Below, in pieces: positions 23,724-35,019 of a stretch of DNA of 64,000 nt. Position 1 is the first letter of the stretch. Each line of letters opens with the position of its first letter. Source of the stretch: Coniella vitis. Taxonomy: Eukaryota > Ascomycota > Sordariomycetes > Diaporthales > Schizoparmaceae. The notes beneath the pieces are model-generated. The model did not search any database. It saw only the letters and a program-made list of their open reading frames with translations, and had not been told where the DNA came from. Location of the stretch: NCBI GenBank assembly GCA_011317545.1, contig WUJK01000011.1, positions 1,738,724 to 1,802,723 on the forward strand, in the 5' to 3' direction. The position numbers and the translations under genes are program-made.

Positions 23724-24506
23724 ATGGCATCCACTGACCCCATCACCGTCTCCCCCATCACGGACCCCTCCGACTTCACAGCAACCTACGACATCACCGC
23801 CGCCGCCTTTGGCAGACAAACCAACGATCACGTCTGGCAGGCTCTCAAACCAGACTGGGACAAGCCCCTCGCGCGAGCAAACTTCATCACCCTGGACATC
23901 AAAGGCTTCGAAGCCTCCCGTCTCCCAGCCGCCAAAAACCCACGCACAGGCCTCCCCAACACGGTGTACCTCAAAGCCACCTACACCGACCCCGCCACCG
24001 GCGTTGCCACCATCGCCGGCGTGGCCATCTGGTCGCAGCTCTCCACGGTCGAGGGCTGGGGCGCGCCACCCAGGCTCGATCTGCCCGGGGCCGATGACGG
24101 CTACGTTGTTCCGGAGCTTCAGCCAGACGAGGCCACTGCGCAGCGCAAAATCACACTTGCCAAGCAGGTGTTTGCGTCGCTCATGTCGCGCAGGACGGAG
24201 TTGGTCCACGAGATTGCAGAGACGAGGAAGGAGACCACCCCCGCGGTGTTTGCGCTGGATCTCTGCGCTGTGCACCCGGACTTCCAGAAGCGTGGGCTTG
24301 CAAGTCGGCTGGTGCAGTGGGGCATCGACGATGCGCGGGACAGAAGGGAGGGGATTGAGCCTATTGTGGAGTCGTCGGTGATGGGGAAAAGTGTGTATAG
24401 ACGCCTAGGGTTTCAAGATGTGGCTGAGTTGGTGTATCGGGTGGATGAGGACTTGTTGGAGGGCAAGGAGCTACCTCCAAACATGTTCATGAGGATGAGG
24501 CCGTGA
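23724..24506 (+). CDS. GNAT-family N-acetyltransferase
   Basis: Single exon, 260 residues, start in good context (GCAGCCATGGC). The acetyl-CoA binding motif A is visible near residue 190: LDLCAVHPDFQKRGLASRLV, with the Q-x-x-G-x-A phosphate loop. Motif B follows as SVMGKSVYRRLGFQDVAEL. The N-terminal half (FGRQTNDHVWQALKPDW, then VAIWSQLSTVEGWG) is typical of fungal GNATs of unknown substrate. Substrate cannot be read from sequence. It stands alone between HIS4 and a convergent gene. Confidence 0.85.
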   Translation: MASTDPITVSPITDPSDFTATYDITAAAFGRQTNDHVWQALKPDWDKPLARANFITLDIKGFEASRLPAAKNPRTGLPNTVYLKATYTDPATGVATIAGVAIWSQLSTVEGWGAPPRLDLPGADDGYVVPELQPDEATAQRKITLAKQVFASLMSRRTELVHEIAETRKETTPAVFALDLCAVHPDFQKRGLASRLVQWGIDDARDRREGIEPIVESSVMGKSVYRRLGFQDVAELVYRVDEDLLEGKELPPNMFMRMRP

Positions 24507-25212
24507 TGAGATCGAGAGGCTTGCTTGGGGGAATGAGACGGGGTTGGAGTCGTTTGTGGTTTGGTCTGCATCTTTCGTGAACGCATCAGTAGACTCGGCG
24601 AATCGAGAAGTCATACGGGTAGACAAAGAGGGAAGAAGGATTGTCTAACTTCTACTTGCGCGACACCCTTGGCAGAGATCCGGAATTTAACCCTTCATTA
24701 CCACTGGACATCAATAAGAAATGCTCTCCTATGGGGCATTTAAACGAATTGTAACAACGAGAACATGCCAGTATGTCCTTCGATGATCAAAAGCAGAATG
24801 TACCTCCTGCTCATCTCCTATGAGTCCTCATCACAGCGAAGGCGTCCGTCTTGCACATTGATTGCATGCCGGCTGCTGTTCATGGCCTTCTAGACAATGT
24901 CTGCATTGCAACATCATCGAGCTTGTTGTTACATGTGGAAGGAAGCGCTTGTGAGCGATAAGCCTGAGTCCAGGAAGCAGGACTGATTTCCGTGTACCAA
25001 GAGCGATGGCTCCAGCCAAAAATCAAGTAGCAACGGCCAAAATTACCATGTTAGAAGCGAAATCTAAACACTCAAACCAAACACTGCGAAGCTTACCCTC
25101 TCCTAGCACCATCTAAGCCAACCACCGAGATCGATAATGTATAGTCCTCATAAAAAGACCTCTCGAGCCTTGTGTAACTTCAGCAATTCCTCAATCAGAC
25201 CGCCGTCCTTTC
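24507..25212. other. convergent 3' intergenic region
   Basis: 706 bp between two convergent genes. I see no gene, repeat or RNA structure in it. Confidence 0.5.
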
Positions 25213-28200
25213 TTACGGAGTAACTGTGACTGTGACTGCTGGCGCCTCGACTGTTTGGAAGCAAGTGCCCAGCGCACCAATGATTGTGCAATTGTACGGG
25301 ATACCAAAAAAGTCTGACACGGTCCAGTGGCTATCCTTCTCTACAGGTCTGTCCATCATTTCGGCGTACTCTTCAGCTGTGATATCCTTGAGGACGATGG
25401 TGGTGGCGGGGTCGGCAGCCGTGTTAGTAATTGTGATGTCCTGTCCTCCTGTCACCTGACTAGGCCTGGGGGTCACGCCCGAGGCGACGTGTTGGAGTTT
25501 TTCACGAGTATCAAGCAATTTAGTAGTTTGACTTGTTCCAACTCGGCTCTTCTCGGGCCTTGTATTTATATGGCCATCGGGATACTGGTCAGTCACTCCG
25601 CTGGCAGTAGATCGTTGGGTCACAACGTTGCTGATAGTTGCCACAGCAGGCTGCTTTGACTCAGCATTGGGGGGCCGGATGCCAGAGTCAGAGCTATGGC
25701 CCGTGAAGGAGCTGGATGTCTCCTTTGTGTCGGTGCTTGTTCTATCATCCGAAGACAAAACACCGTCAACGAGTTCAGAAGTCGAGAGACCCATCCGTCC
25801 CTTTGCATCATCCCAGATTTTGTTGTACCAATGCCTCGTAGAAGTTGTCGAAATGGGTGGGATAGCCTCAGTCTTGGGTAAAATCTTTGTAGGGATCGTA
25901 GCTGAAGTGGCCAGGTCTTTGGCCCGTTGTTGGGCATCGTGGTCTATGATGTGCTCCCAAGCTGACTCGGTAGTCACTGATGTCTTGTGGGAAGCATCTG
26001 TTTGCTTTCTAGCCCCTTTGTCGGGTTCCGCAACAATCACTTTCTGCACAGAAACCTGCGTCACTGTTGTAAAGTCCTTTACGTTCCTTTGAGTCCCGTC
26101 ACCAAGCCCCGCACTTTGTGCATTTACGTTCCCACTCGGTCGTCCTGCGAAGCCAGGTGACTCGATGATTTCAGTGCTGCCAAGGATTCGGGGGCTCGTG
26201 ATCACGGTTCCTTCTTGCATAATACGGTCCTGATCGGGTGTCTTGCTAGTGACGGACTGCGGGAAAGTCTCATCTTCATCCCTAGTAGAGATATCTGTGC
26301 CAACTAAGGCATCTCGTGGTGTATGCACTGAGGCATCTCTGCTCAGGCCCAGAATTTTGAGAATTGACCTCCAGGTGCCGGTGCCACCGGATGGCGAAGG
26401 CGCCAGTGTTAAATGCTCAGCAGAATTGGACGCCAGGGACGGCGACACTGGCTCCACCACAGATGTCCAAGGGCGAGACGTCGCAGTTGTTGACGCGTAC
26501 AGCGACTGGCGGGACGAGGATGTTGCCCAGCGATCAAGTTTCCAGGGCAGGTATTGACTGGTGTGCTGGCCAGATGGCAGGAACAAGTGCCACAACAATA
26601 AAATGAACAGGGCGCCCAAGATCAGACTTCTTGTTCGTAGAAGACGACCCAGACGAGTAGGTAAAGAACTTGGCAAGAAAGTGTCCAGAAGACTAGGATG
26701 AAAAGTCCTCTTCCATGCCTGGAGGTGCTTTTCCAAGGTATATATATCCCAGTCGTCACTATCCTCGCTGGAGCAGTAGACCACTTCCGCTCTTTGGATG
26801 AGCGAGATCACATTGCCCTTGTTGCCAATGCCCCCGTTAGCCACGTCCTGATCAAGTGGAAATGAGCGCTCGATGAAAGGAAACGTGGCAATCTGGACTT
26901 TGGCGGACCGGCGAACACTGCTGGTTGGCTTGGGATACAGCGGCTCATAGTGAGCAAATGACCATTGTTCGAGTGTCATACTTTGGTAACCTGCTTGTTG
27001 ATATGCTGCGTCTCTAGCCTGGCGCCATTGGACCATCGCGAGCGAATTTTCTAGCTCGTTCGCGTCGTGAGCCATGGCAGCTCGCTTGGAGCGCTGCCAC
27101 AGTGTGTCGGCCATGTGTTCCTGGAACCGATCATAGACCTGACCAGGCTGCGGGAATTCCATCCAGAAACAAGACCTGGTGAAGATCTCTCCATTGCTGA
27201 GGTATGCGGCCTCAGCCACGCAGTTGTGTAGCATCTGATGGACCTGAGTCAAAGGTGGCCATGAGGCTTGGGGAGCGTGGGAGCCGAGCATATTGATGAG
27301 CGGAAGCAGCACGGACAAGATTTCGGTGGTGATGCGATCGACTTCATCCCAGAATCTTGCGGTAAAGAGGTGTTGTGTTGGATCAGTCATGTACTTGTGA
27401 ACAATAGAGTACCGATCAAATTTGCGAGCGAATCCTATTGCGACACATTGTTAGATTCTACTAAGAATGCGATTCGGTGCTTTTTAACAGCACTGGCGTT
27501 TGCTTCATCATACCGTCGGGAACCCCTATGGTTGATTTATCCATGAGGACCAAAGTCTCTTCTTCGTCTGGTCTTGCGCCGAACAGTAATGAGTCGAGGC
27601 AGTTCTCTTTCAGCAGGTTTGAGATAACTGCAGTACAGAGAAAGACACGATCTTCACTCGCAAGGAAGAGATGCTCATAGCCACGGTCGTTATATCCCTT
27701 TGGACCGAGTTTGGGAGACTTCAGCGGATCACCTCTTGCGACGAGGGACGCGCAACGGATGAAGTCTGATGAGAGATGGCGCAACATATCCCCAGTCCAA
27801 TCCTTCTCCTGCACTCGATAAGATAGATCGGCCTGACCAAAGGTTGCGGAAGCCAACTCCCAGATCCTAGCGAGCAGGCCATGGGCCATCTCCTCGAACC
27901 AGACATCCGGCAGCTTGTCGAGTTCAAGTCCATCGAAAGGCTCTCTTGGATACTCGTCGTTCCATTGCTTTTGCCACTTGGATTTGAGATGAGGCATGCT
28001 AAGAAATTGCAGTCTTTCAGGCACGTACCCACGGAGATCGCGCATTGATCGCGGATAGAAGGTCTGATCCCTTGTCCCTGCAGCATTGGCATAGCGATCA
28101 ATCTCCTGTTGGCCTTGTTGAGCGAGCTGAGAGGCGATAGGTGGGTTTAGCGAGGCGAAAGGCTTGTTGAGTTCAGGTCTTTGCTCCCTCATGCGCCATG

Positions 28201-28324
28201 CTCGCCAAGCGGGATCAGGAGAGACCTCGGGGTTCGTTGGACGTATGTTAGGGATGATCAGATCGGCGTCTTGCTTAAAGTTGGCCGGTACCGGTGCTGG
28301 AGCTTGGGAGCCACTGGCTGCCAT
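25213..28324 (-). CDS. hypothetical protein, probable single membrane segment
   Basis: Two minus-strand exons, 28324-27514 and 27434-25213, joined across a 79-bp phase-1 intron (GTATGA...CAATAG) to read GVPDGFARKFDRYSIVHKY; 1010 residues. Met at 28324 (MAASGSQAPAPVPANF) is chosen; an in-frame Met at 28381 would add 19 residues. The N-terminal half (about residues 1-520) looks folded, with Trp-rich helical sequence such as AWRAWRMREQRPELNK and SFAHYEPLYPKP. One hydrophobic segment follows (SLILGALFILLLWHLFLP, about residue 535), then a Ser/Thr-rich tail of about 400 residues ending FFGIPYNCTIIGALGTCF. The layout suggests a type of anchored protein, but I recognise no family and give no function. 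Confidence 0.7.
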
Positions 28325-29794
28325 GTTTTCGAAAATGTAGGTGCACTCGTGCTGCGCCTCTTGGTTGTGAAAAGGATGCAAGGGGGAGATTTATCCAGCC
28401 CAGTCGTCTCTATTTATTCAGACGCATTCGATATCGGGAAGCCCAGCAAGGCAGGAGAAGAAAAGGCATGTGCCCAGGCCATGAAGCATTGCCATGTGTT
28501 CCAATTCTTTATAGACACATATGACCAGCTCTATGACGAGGAAAGTACTCTTTCCCAGGGCACAGCTTTGTTCTCATGGAGCCTTGGGGTTCACAAGTGG
28601 CCCGGATTCGAACAATACAAAGAAGCCACACGACGGTAAGCAATAAGTCCGCTGTCTTTTCAGGTGGTAGGGACATCAAAGAAATGCCCACTGACTGCCA
28701 GACAATACAGCTCACAACAGAGCCTAGCTCTATTGCCTGGTGGCCTTTTCATGATAACATGCCAGGGAGCGATCGGCTACTCAGAACTCTATAGTGTACT
28801 GGTTGATGTTCACCGTTATGGAGGCTGGTACACTGTCTGTATCTTGGTCGTCAGCCAAAGCTTGCCAGATATAATTGACATGATGCATTCAATTGCAGGG
28901 ACAGCGAGAGCAGGGAATAAACCAGAAGACAGGCAGTAGTACGGCGACTTGAATGCTTGAGCACCCGTCAATAAGAAATGAAGGCATTATGCAGAGCATT
29001 GATCAGCCATGATAAAGGCGAGAGGTTCAGCTGGTAAACGGAGAGCTGGGAAGGTTTGGTGTTGGAGTGAATTGTACTTTTGTGCCTGCTGTGTACGGAA
29101 GGACAAATGCCAGGATGGAGAACAGTATTTATCTAGATTACATACTGTACTGCGCACGGCTCCCAGCGATAAAATACATAGTACATAGTATAGTGGAGGC
29201 ACGGACCCAGCCATGGGCCAGGAGTTACAAGGATGGCAGGCACCAGAGGAGGGGCTGCCCCAGCATTTGCCAGAGTGCGCTGGGCTCTTTTGCTCCCACC
29301 TTGAGTCTCTCCAGAAAAACTTCCCGCTACGATTCGACTGCGACCGCGATACCTTTTTACTTTTGCCTGGCGCAAATTCCCAACCTCTCTTCGAAGCCCA
29401 CCCATCCGCCTCCAACGCTTTGCGAAAAGGCCCACCAACAACAACATTTGGCCAGTGTATAACTCTTCGTGCTGGCTGATTCGACTTTTGCTTCGTGCAT
29501 CCTCGAACCGACTTTTAAGCTTGCCCACGGCTCATCCTTCCGAGGCAGCCCAAGCCTCGCCCACCTGCCACAAGGCCATCTCGCGCTTTCCGGCTTGACA
29601 TCCATTTAGCCAGCGCTCTTTCTGCTCTGATATCAGTTGCAGCCTCGAACTTCTCCTCCTTCGATCTTTCTGCATCTAGGTTTGGACGTTCCGAATCTTG
29701 GCGTCCATCTTCGATCACCGTCCTCGCTCACCTACATTACATCTCTGCAGCTATCACTGCACGCGACATACACCTTTCGACTAGCGACGTCAAG
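28325..29794. other. divergent promoter region upstream of eIF4E
   Basis: 1470 bp. Includes GTAC-type motifs at about 29141-29195 and a long pyrimidine-rich stretch (29480-29790) typical of the leader of a highly expressed fungal gene. Short frames here have no protein-like character. Confidence 0.5.
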
Positions 29795-30711
29795 ATGGCT
29801 GAGCAAGTCGACCTCTCTACAATCCCCGTCTCCCCAGAGGGAGGCAACCAGCCCTCTGCTTCGGACGCCACGCCTTCTAGCGACGCCGCCCCCGTCACTG
29901 TCTTTGACGACAAGGACAACTTCAATGTCAAGCACCCTCTGGCAAACAACTGGACCCTCTGGTTCACCAAACCATCTTCGGGCAAGGTACGTTGCGCACT
30001 TATCAGAAGCCGGTCTTTGGCGTACCCGAAATACAATCAAAACATAACTAACACTGGGTTTGATACCCATTAGGGCGACAACTGGAATGACCTGCTGAAG
30101 CAAGTCATCACCTTCAATTCGGTTGAGGAGTTTTGGGGCATTTATGTAAGTTTTGTCCATGAATCTGCTGCTCGGCGACCTCTTACCTGTTGGGTCCAGC
30201 ACGACTGACATTGTTTGGGCAGAACAACATTGCACCAGTTTCCGAGCTGGCCCTCAAGTCCGACTATCACCTGTTCAAGGCCGGCGTACGACCTGAATGG
30301 GAGGACCCGCAGAACAAGCACGGTGGCAAGTGGTCCTACCAGTTCAAGGAGAAGCGTAACGTCAACATTGACGAGCTGTGGCTGCACATAATGCTTGCCG
30401 CCATTGGCAACACCCTCGAGGACGAGGAAGATGGTGAGGTCATGGGCGTAGTTGTCAACGTTCGCAAGGCATTCTACCGTATTGGTGTCTGGACACGCAC
30501 TGTTGGCAAGAGCATTCCTGGTCGTGGTGACGGCGATGTTGCTGGTGGCAAGGGTCGCAGCCCTGAGAAGGGCAAGGAAGTCTTGTACACCATCGGCAAG
30601 CGCGTCAAGGAGGTCATGAAGTTGTCCGCCAACGAGCAGATTGAATTCTCGAGTCACACTGAGGCGGCGCACGCTGGCAGCACACGCGCCAAGGCTAAGA
30701 TGACGGTCTAA
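29795..30711 (+). CDS. eIF4E: translation initiation factor eIF4E (cap-binding)
   Basis: Binds the mRNA 5' m7G cap and recruits eIF4G in the cytoplasm. Exons 29795-29986, 30074-30145, 30223-30711, both introns phase 0 (87 and 77 bp); 250 residues. Diagnostic sequence: HPLANNWTLWFTKP, SVEEFWGIYNNIAP, DYHLFKAGVRPEWEDPQN then KHGGKWSYQF, DELWLHIMLAAIGN and VVVNVRKAFYRIGVWTR. The conserved tryptophans for cap stacking and the W of the eIF4G-binding face are present. The C-terminal part has a Gly-rich insertion GRGDGDVAGGKG before KEVLYTIGKRVKEVMKL. Start context is TCAAGATGGC. Confidence 0.95.
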
Positions 30712-31285
30712 GAAAGAATCGGGGAAAGGCATTTGCTACAATATGCGCTGCCTGCCCGGAACGAGGTTTCCAGCAACAGATATTCGGTGTCAGCATCTCT
30801 TCAGTTTGATCACCTATCTTTCCGCCTAAATTCGTTCCTCATCACCATAATCCATTACGGTGTTTGCACTCGCTTTGAAGGGCTTGTTGCAAAACTTGGT
30901 TCACATGGAACTACAAGAAGGCGCAGTTGACGGAGGAAGAAGACGACCTCTATTATGGCCCCCATTGATAATACCCTGCAGAGAATTTGACCAGGTCAAT
31001 CAGGACTGGACACGCAAGCTTTTAGTGGGACCAAAGTTGGGAGCAAAGGGACATGTTATCTAACGTTAGAGATTCGGAAATTAAAAAATGAGAATTTTAG
31101 CTAAAGTGAATGATGATACGCTGATGATGTGAGTCGTTCTATCTACACTTCTATGACCACACCCAAGAATTGGTGGCAGTCTGGGGTGTCTTTTGCCCAC
31201 CTCTATATACAATTTTATGGTTATCCGTGCGTTGTTTTGTTTTGTTTGGTACGAAGGAAACAAAGTTGCTGTCCCATTCCCCCGT
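30712..31285. other. convergent 3' intergenic region
   Basis: 574 bp between convergent eIF4E and the acyl-CoA synthetase gene. No gene is seen. Confidence 0.5.
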
Positions 31286-33538
31286 TTACATCTCGTCACC
31301 ACTAAAGTCATCTTGGAAGATGGCCTTGACAAGCTGCTTCTTGTTGATTTTGCCCATTGCATTCCGCGGTATGTGGTCTACGACACGCAACACCTGCGGA
31401 ATCTTGTATGCAACCAGCCTTCCCTTGAGCGCCTTGCGCATATCCAGCGCCGTCCACTTGGGGCCTGTCTTGACCATCTCCTCACCATCGACCACTTCGG
31501 GCTGAGGCGACGGCGGGAAGTTCTCCTTGTTGAGAATCACCACAGCGCCGACCTTCTGACCCCACTTCCCACTCGGCACCGCAACCACAGCCGCCTCTGC
31601 GATTTCGGGCAAGGAGAGCAACTCGCGCTCTACTTCCAACGCGGAGACCTTTTCACCACCTGATTTGATAATGTCTGCCGATTTGCGGCCCAGGATGAAG
31701 TACATGTCGCCTGCGCCAGTCCAGTCCTGGGAAGGAATCGTGGTGGAGGAGTGGCCTGCGGTGGGCACTGGACGGCGAACTGCTACGTCGCCTGTCTTGA
31801 ACCACTTGCCCCTGTTTTCATCGGCAGGATCAGGGTCGACGAATTCCGCCGCCGTGGCGGTGGGGTTCCGCCAGTATTCCTTGAACACAGTTGGCCCACG
31901 CAGCTGGATCTCACCGGCCCTTTCTCTCCCTTCTGCATCACGTTCTTGGCCGGGGTGAATTACTTCCCCCGTGTCCACATCGACCAACCTCGCTTGCACG
32001 TGAGGCAAAGGCCAGCCGACGGACCCATCAACGCGGTCTGAGAAAGATAGGCCGCACGAAAGCGCCATGCCGACTTCGGTCATACCGAAACGCTCGAGGA
32101 GCACGTTGCCGTGGGAGAGATCTGCCCAGGCGCGTTTGATGGGGGTGGGAAGCGCGGCGGACCCGGAGATGCAAAGGCGGAGGTTGGCTGGGGAGATGGC
32201 GGTGCGGGCTGCGGATTGGAGTTGAGGCGTGGGGAGAGAGCGGTGCGTGGAGAGAAGGCGGGAGTAGACCGTGGGTACGACGGTGAAAAAGGTGATTTTC
32301 TCGGTTGGGGTGGGTGGGTGAGGAAGGTGGCCGTTTGTTGTGCCATTTGTATGTCCATTGGTGGCGGTATGTCCGTTCGTTTTCTTTTCTTGCTCTAGGA
32401 ACGGCGCAGCGAGCCTCTTCCACACAGCATCCGCGTTGAACGGAAACAGAAATTCGACCGAGCTGCCCGCAAAAAGGGGCGCGAGAATCCCGTTGATCGT
32501 CCCGTGAATGTGGTGCAGCGGCAAGACGTGCAACAACCGATCACTGGGCGCATACTCCCAAGCCTTCAGCAGACTGCGCGCCTGCGCCGTCATGGCGGAT
32601 TGCGGGATCAGCACGCCCTTGGGCCGGTTCGTCGTTCCCGACGTGTAGAGCATGAGGCCTGCATTTCCCGGGTCGGTGCTCTCGGAGAGGGTGACGTTCT
32701 CGTAATCGCCGTCCTTGTCGTGCGAGCTGGCAGCGGTTGCTGGAGCCTTCCTGCCTAGGTGTTTGGGGAGCTCGACGTGGCGTGGCGGCGTGACGAGCGG
32801 CAAGGCGAGCGTCTCTTGGGCCTTGGTAGAGAAGCGCGCCGACGAAAGCAGCAGTAGGGCTTCGCTTTGGCCGAGAATGTACTGGAGCTCAGGCGCGGGA
32901 AAAGAAGGCGAGAGAGGCACAGCTATGGCTTTTGCGGCGAGAATGGCCAGCCACGTTACTTTGGTGTAGGTGTTAGCCTTCAGTTTTGCCTGTGGAAAGA
33001 GTCCACGGAGGTAAAATATATAGATATATATATATATAAATAGAGATTGATTGGAGGGATGGGGGAAAAAAGGAGAGAAATGAAACGCAAGAAAAGACGA
33101 ATACTCACCAACGTAGTCGTAGCTATTTTCCACCAAAAATGCAACCCTCTCACCTTCAATGTCGTCCTGTCCCGCTTCCTCAAGCAGCCTGTCACGCACC
33201 CGGCTCACATCGCCCAGCAGCTCGCCGTAAGTAAACGTCCGCTGCGAGGCCGAGTGGACCACAGCCGTCGACGCAGGGTCGTGGCTTGCTATAGCCTCAA
33301 AGACGGGCAGTCTCGGCAGGGTAGAGACCATTCTGCTGGCACCGTGCAACAGAGGCAGACCCTGCTCGTAGGGCAGGTAGTATAGACCCGAAGGGGAAGG
33401 AGGACGGAGTCGGACTTTCTGCAAGGGTGAGCCTCTGGCAATTGGTGCTGTTGTTGCCAAAGTCCGAGATGCCGGCGACGAGGGACGAGGCAGCCTTCTT
33501 GTCAAAACAGATCGCCACGTCAAAGGGCCAAAGACCAT
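31286..33538 (-). CDS. acyl-CoA synthetase, ACSF3/malonyl-CoA synthetase-like, mitochondrial
   Basis: AMP-forming ligase that activates a carboxylic acid to its CoA thioester. Exons 33538-33109 and 32958-31286; 700 residues. The 150-bp phase-1 intron starts GTGAGT and ends CTAACACCTACACCAAAG; the join reads ENSYDYVVTWLAILAAKAIA. Translating through the intron adds 50 residues without a stop, so an unspliced frame also stays open. Motifs: LMLYTSGTTNRPKGV (P-loop), ERFGMTEVGMALSCG, KWFKTGDVAV, YFILGRKSADIIKSGGEKVS and the C-terminal NAMGKINKKQLVKAIF with the catalytic Lys. The basic, Ser/Arg-rich N-terminus (TWRSVLTRRLPRPSSPASR) is a probable mitochondrial presequence. An NGH-rich linker (TNGHTATNGHTNGTTNGH) is inserted mid-domain. 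Met at 33538 suits the presequence; 33592 is an in-frame alternative. ACSF3-like assignment is by overall layout. Confidence 0.85.
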   Translation of the reverse strand: MVFGPLTWRSVLTRRLPRPSSPASRTLATTAPIARGSPLQKVRLRPPSPSGLYYLPYEQGLPLLHGASRMVSTLPRLPVFEAIASHDPASTAVVHSASQRTFTYGELLGDVSRVRDRLLEEAGQDDIEGERVAFLVENSYDYVGEYSSFLAFHFSPFFPHPSNQSLFIYIYIYIFYLRGLFPQAKLKANTYTKVTWLAILAAKAIAVPLSPSFPAPELQYILGQSEALLLLSSARFSTKAQETLALPLVTPPRHVELPKHLGRKAPATAASSHDKDGDYENVTLSESTDPGNAGLMLYTSGTTNRPKGVLIPQSAMTAQARSLLKAWEYAPSDRLLHVLPLHHIHGTINGILAPLFAGSSVEFLFPFNADAVWKRLAAPFLEQEKKTNGHTATNGHTNGTTNGHLPHPPTPTEKITFFTVVPTVYSRLLSTHRSLPTPQLQSAARTAISPANLRLCISGSAALPTPIKRAWADLSHGNVLLERFGMTEVGMALSCGLSFSDRVDGSVGWPLPHVQARLVDVDTGEVIHPGQERDAEGRERAGEIQLRGPTVFKEYWRNPTATAAEFVDPDPADENRGKWFKTGDVAVRRPVPTAGHSSTTIPSQDWTGAGDMYFILGRKSADIIKSGGEKVSALEVERELLSLPEIAEAAVVAVPSGKWGQKVGAVVILNKENFPPSPQPEVVDGEEMVKTGPKWTALDMRKALKGRLVAYKIPQVLRVVDHIPRNAMGKINKKQLVKAIFQDDFSGDEM

Positions 33539-35019
33539 GATGAAAGGAAAGGAAAAAGAAGAAAAGGAAAAGGGGGGCAAAGAGTCCGGCAAGGAGGATC
33601 AGTCGACTATATCACTGACAGCTGCTGCTGTCCACTCATCGAATTGCAAGAAGCGTGCATATGTCCGATGCTGCTGCTGCTGCTGCTGCTGCAAGAACCA
33701 TATCTCTCGGTCCCTGATTTGAGTCGCCGATGGGTGCTGGCCCTGCGCGCCGGTCCGCTACGCCCGCTGCGGCGGGTTTCTAGTGGGGGCGCGCCCAGTC
33801 CTTTATCCTTTTCTTGCTTCTGAACTCTGAACGGTTGCAATCAAAGTGTCTATTGTAGCTATACGATATTTCCAGTGTTTCCGTGTTGATGTTCTGCATT
33901 CAACGAGGATAATATACTATGTTAGAGCGAGTATGCATGGGCATATCTGATAACATCTCGAAGATTTCGCAAGGCCCACGGTTGCATGTGCGCATTGCAA
34001 GTACTTAGTCAAGGCACAATGCTTTGAGTACATAGTACATTGCAGATCCAGCAGAAGATACCGGCTGCCGGAGTGACCAGACCGAAGCGCATCCAGCAAC
34101 TTCGTTCGCAAGGGGCCCCCTCTTGTGCTTATCAGCACCTTCGAGCTTGTTGCACTTCACACACCACATCAAGACCTGTTCCTCTTGTTCCGTTGTGATG
34201 CTCTTCCGGTCAAAGCCACGGTGCTTGTCCGCTAAGACCATGACCCATCACTGATAGTACTATGTACACATCACAACAGAGCCGATCCACATTCCAAAGC
34301 TGACGGGAAACTGAGCCATGCGATAGGCCCATTTATTCCCGACCTGCCGCCAAGAAGACAAAGACACAATCCAAACAACGACTCGGCCAAAGTGGCCCGT
34401 AGCTGTTTGACTGGCCCTGCCACTGCATGCAAGGCCTGGCGATGTGTACATCACCACATATCTTAGCAGCTTAGTAGGCCTGTTTGACTTTGCTGATTGG
34501 CTGATCCGCACAACCATCGGTGGCCCACTCTGTGCGCGTTTGGGGTGGGCCGGCCCTATTCGCTTTCCGAACCAGAAGACCCTGAGAAATATATGGGCCT
34601 TTGGGATACCCTCGGCACCTAGAACTAGACAACGCCCAACATTTTCCCTTCTTTTTTGTTGGTAGTACATTTGCAGCCTTGTCTCTGCGTCCGATCCAGC
34701 AAGGTTGTGACAATTCGGAGCTTTGCGAAACCTTCATCATCTGCAAAAGGTAAATAAACAGCCCACGCCTCGTAACCGGCTAGGACTATGGGGTAGGCCA
34801 TCCAACTTTTCACGACTCGGTCAACCCAGCCAAGGATCGGAAAACAATACTTATTAAGCAAGCTCGCGCGGTACATAATGGTAGTACATAGCACACCACG
34901 TTTCATGCAGCATACATAATACTCTTTGGCCACGGTTCAGTCCGTCTCCGGATGTCCGCCGTTGTCCGATCTGATCAGCCTCGTCCCCTCCCATTGGTGA
35001 CCTCACTACGCAACTCATC
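33539..35019. other. intergenic with GTAC palindromes and a CTG repeat
   Basis: 1481 bp between two minus-strand genes. Holds the acyl-CoA synthetase promoter, a CTG repeat, and GTAC-type motifs at about 34000-34041, 34256-34267 and 34871-34892. No credible ORF is seen. Confidence 0.5.
33669..33693. repeat. (CTG)8 microsatellite
   Basis: About eight perfect CTG units, roughly 130 bp upstream of the acyl-CoA synthetase start, probably in its promoter or leader. Confidence 0.9.

Noticed and set aside
28590..28620. Minus-strand B-box-like GTTCGAATCC
   Set aside because: The flanking bases do not pair as a T-stem and no cloverleaf can be drawn.
33297..33592. Upstream Met at 33592 as start of the acyl-CoA synthetase
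   Set aside because: The extra 18 residues are Ser/Phe/Pro-rich leader-like sequence; Met 33538 begins a better mitochondrial presequence.
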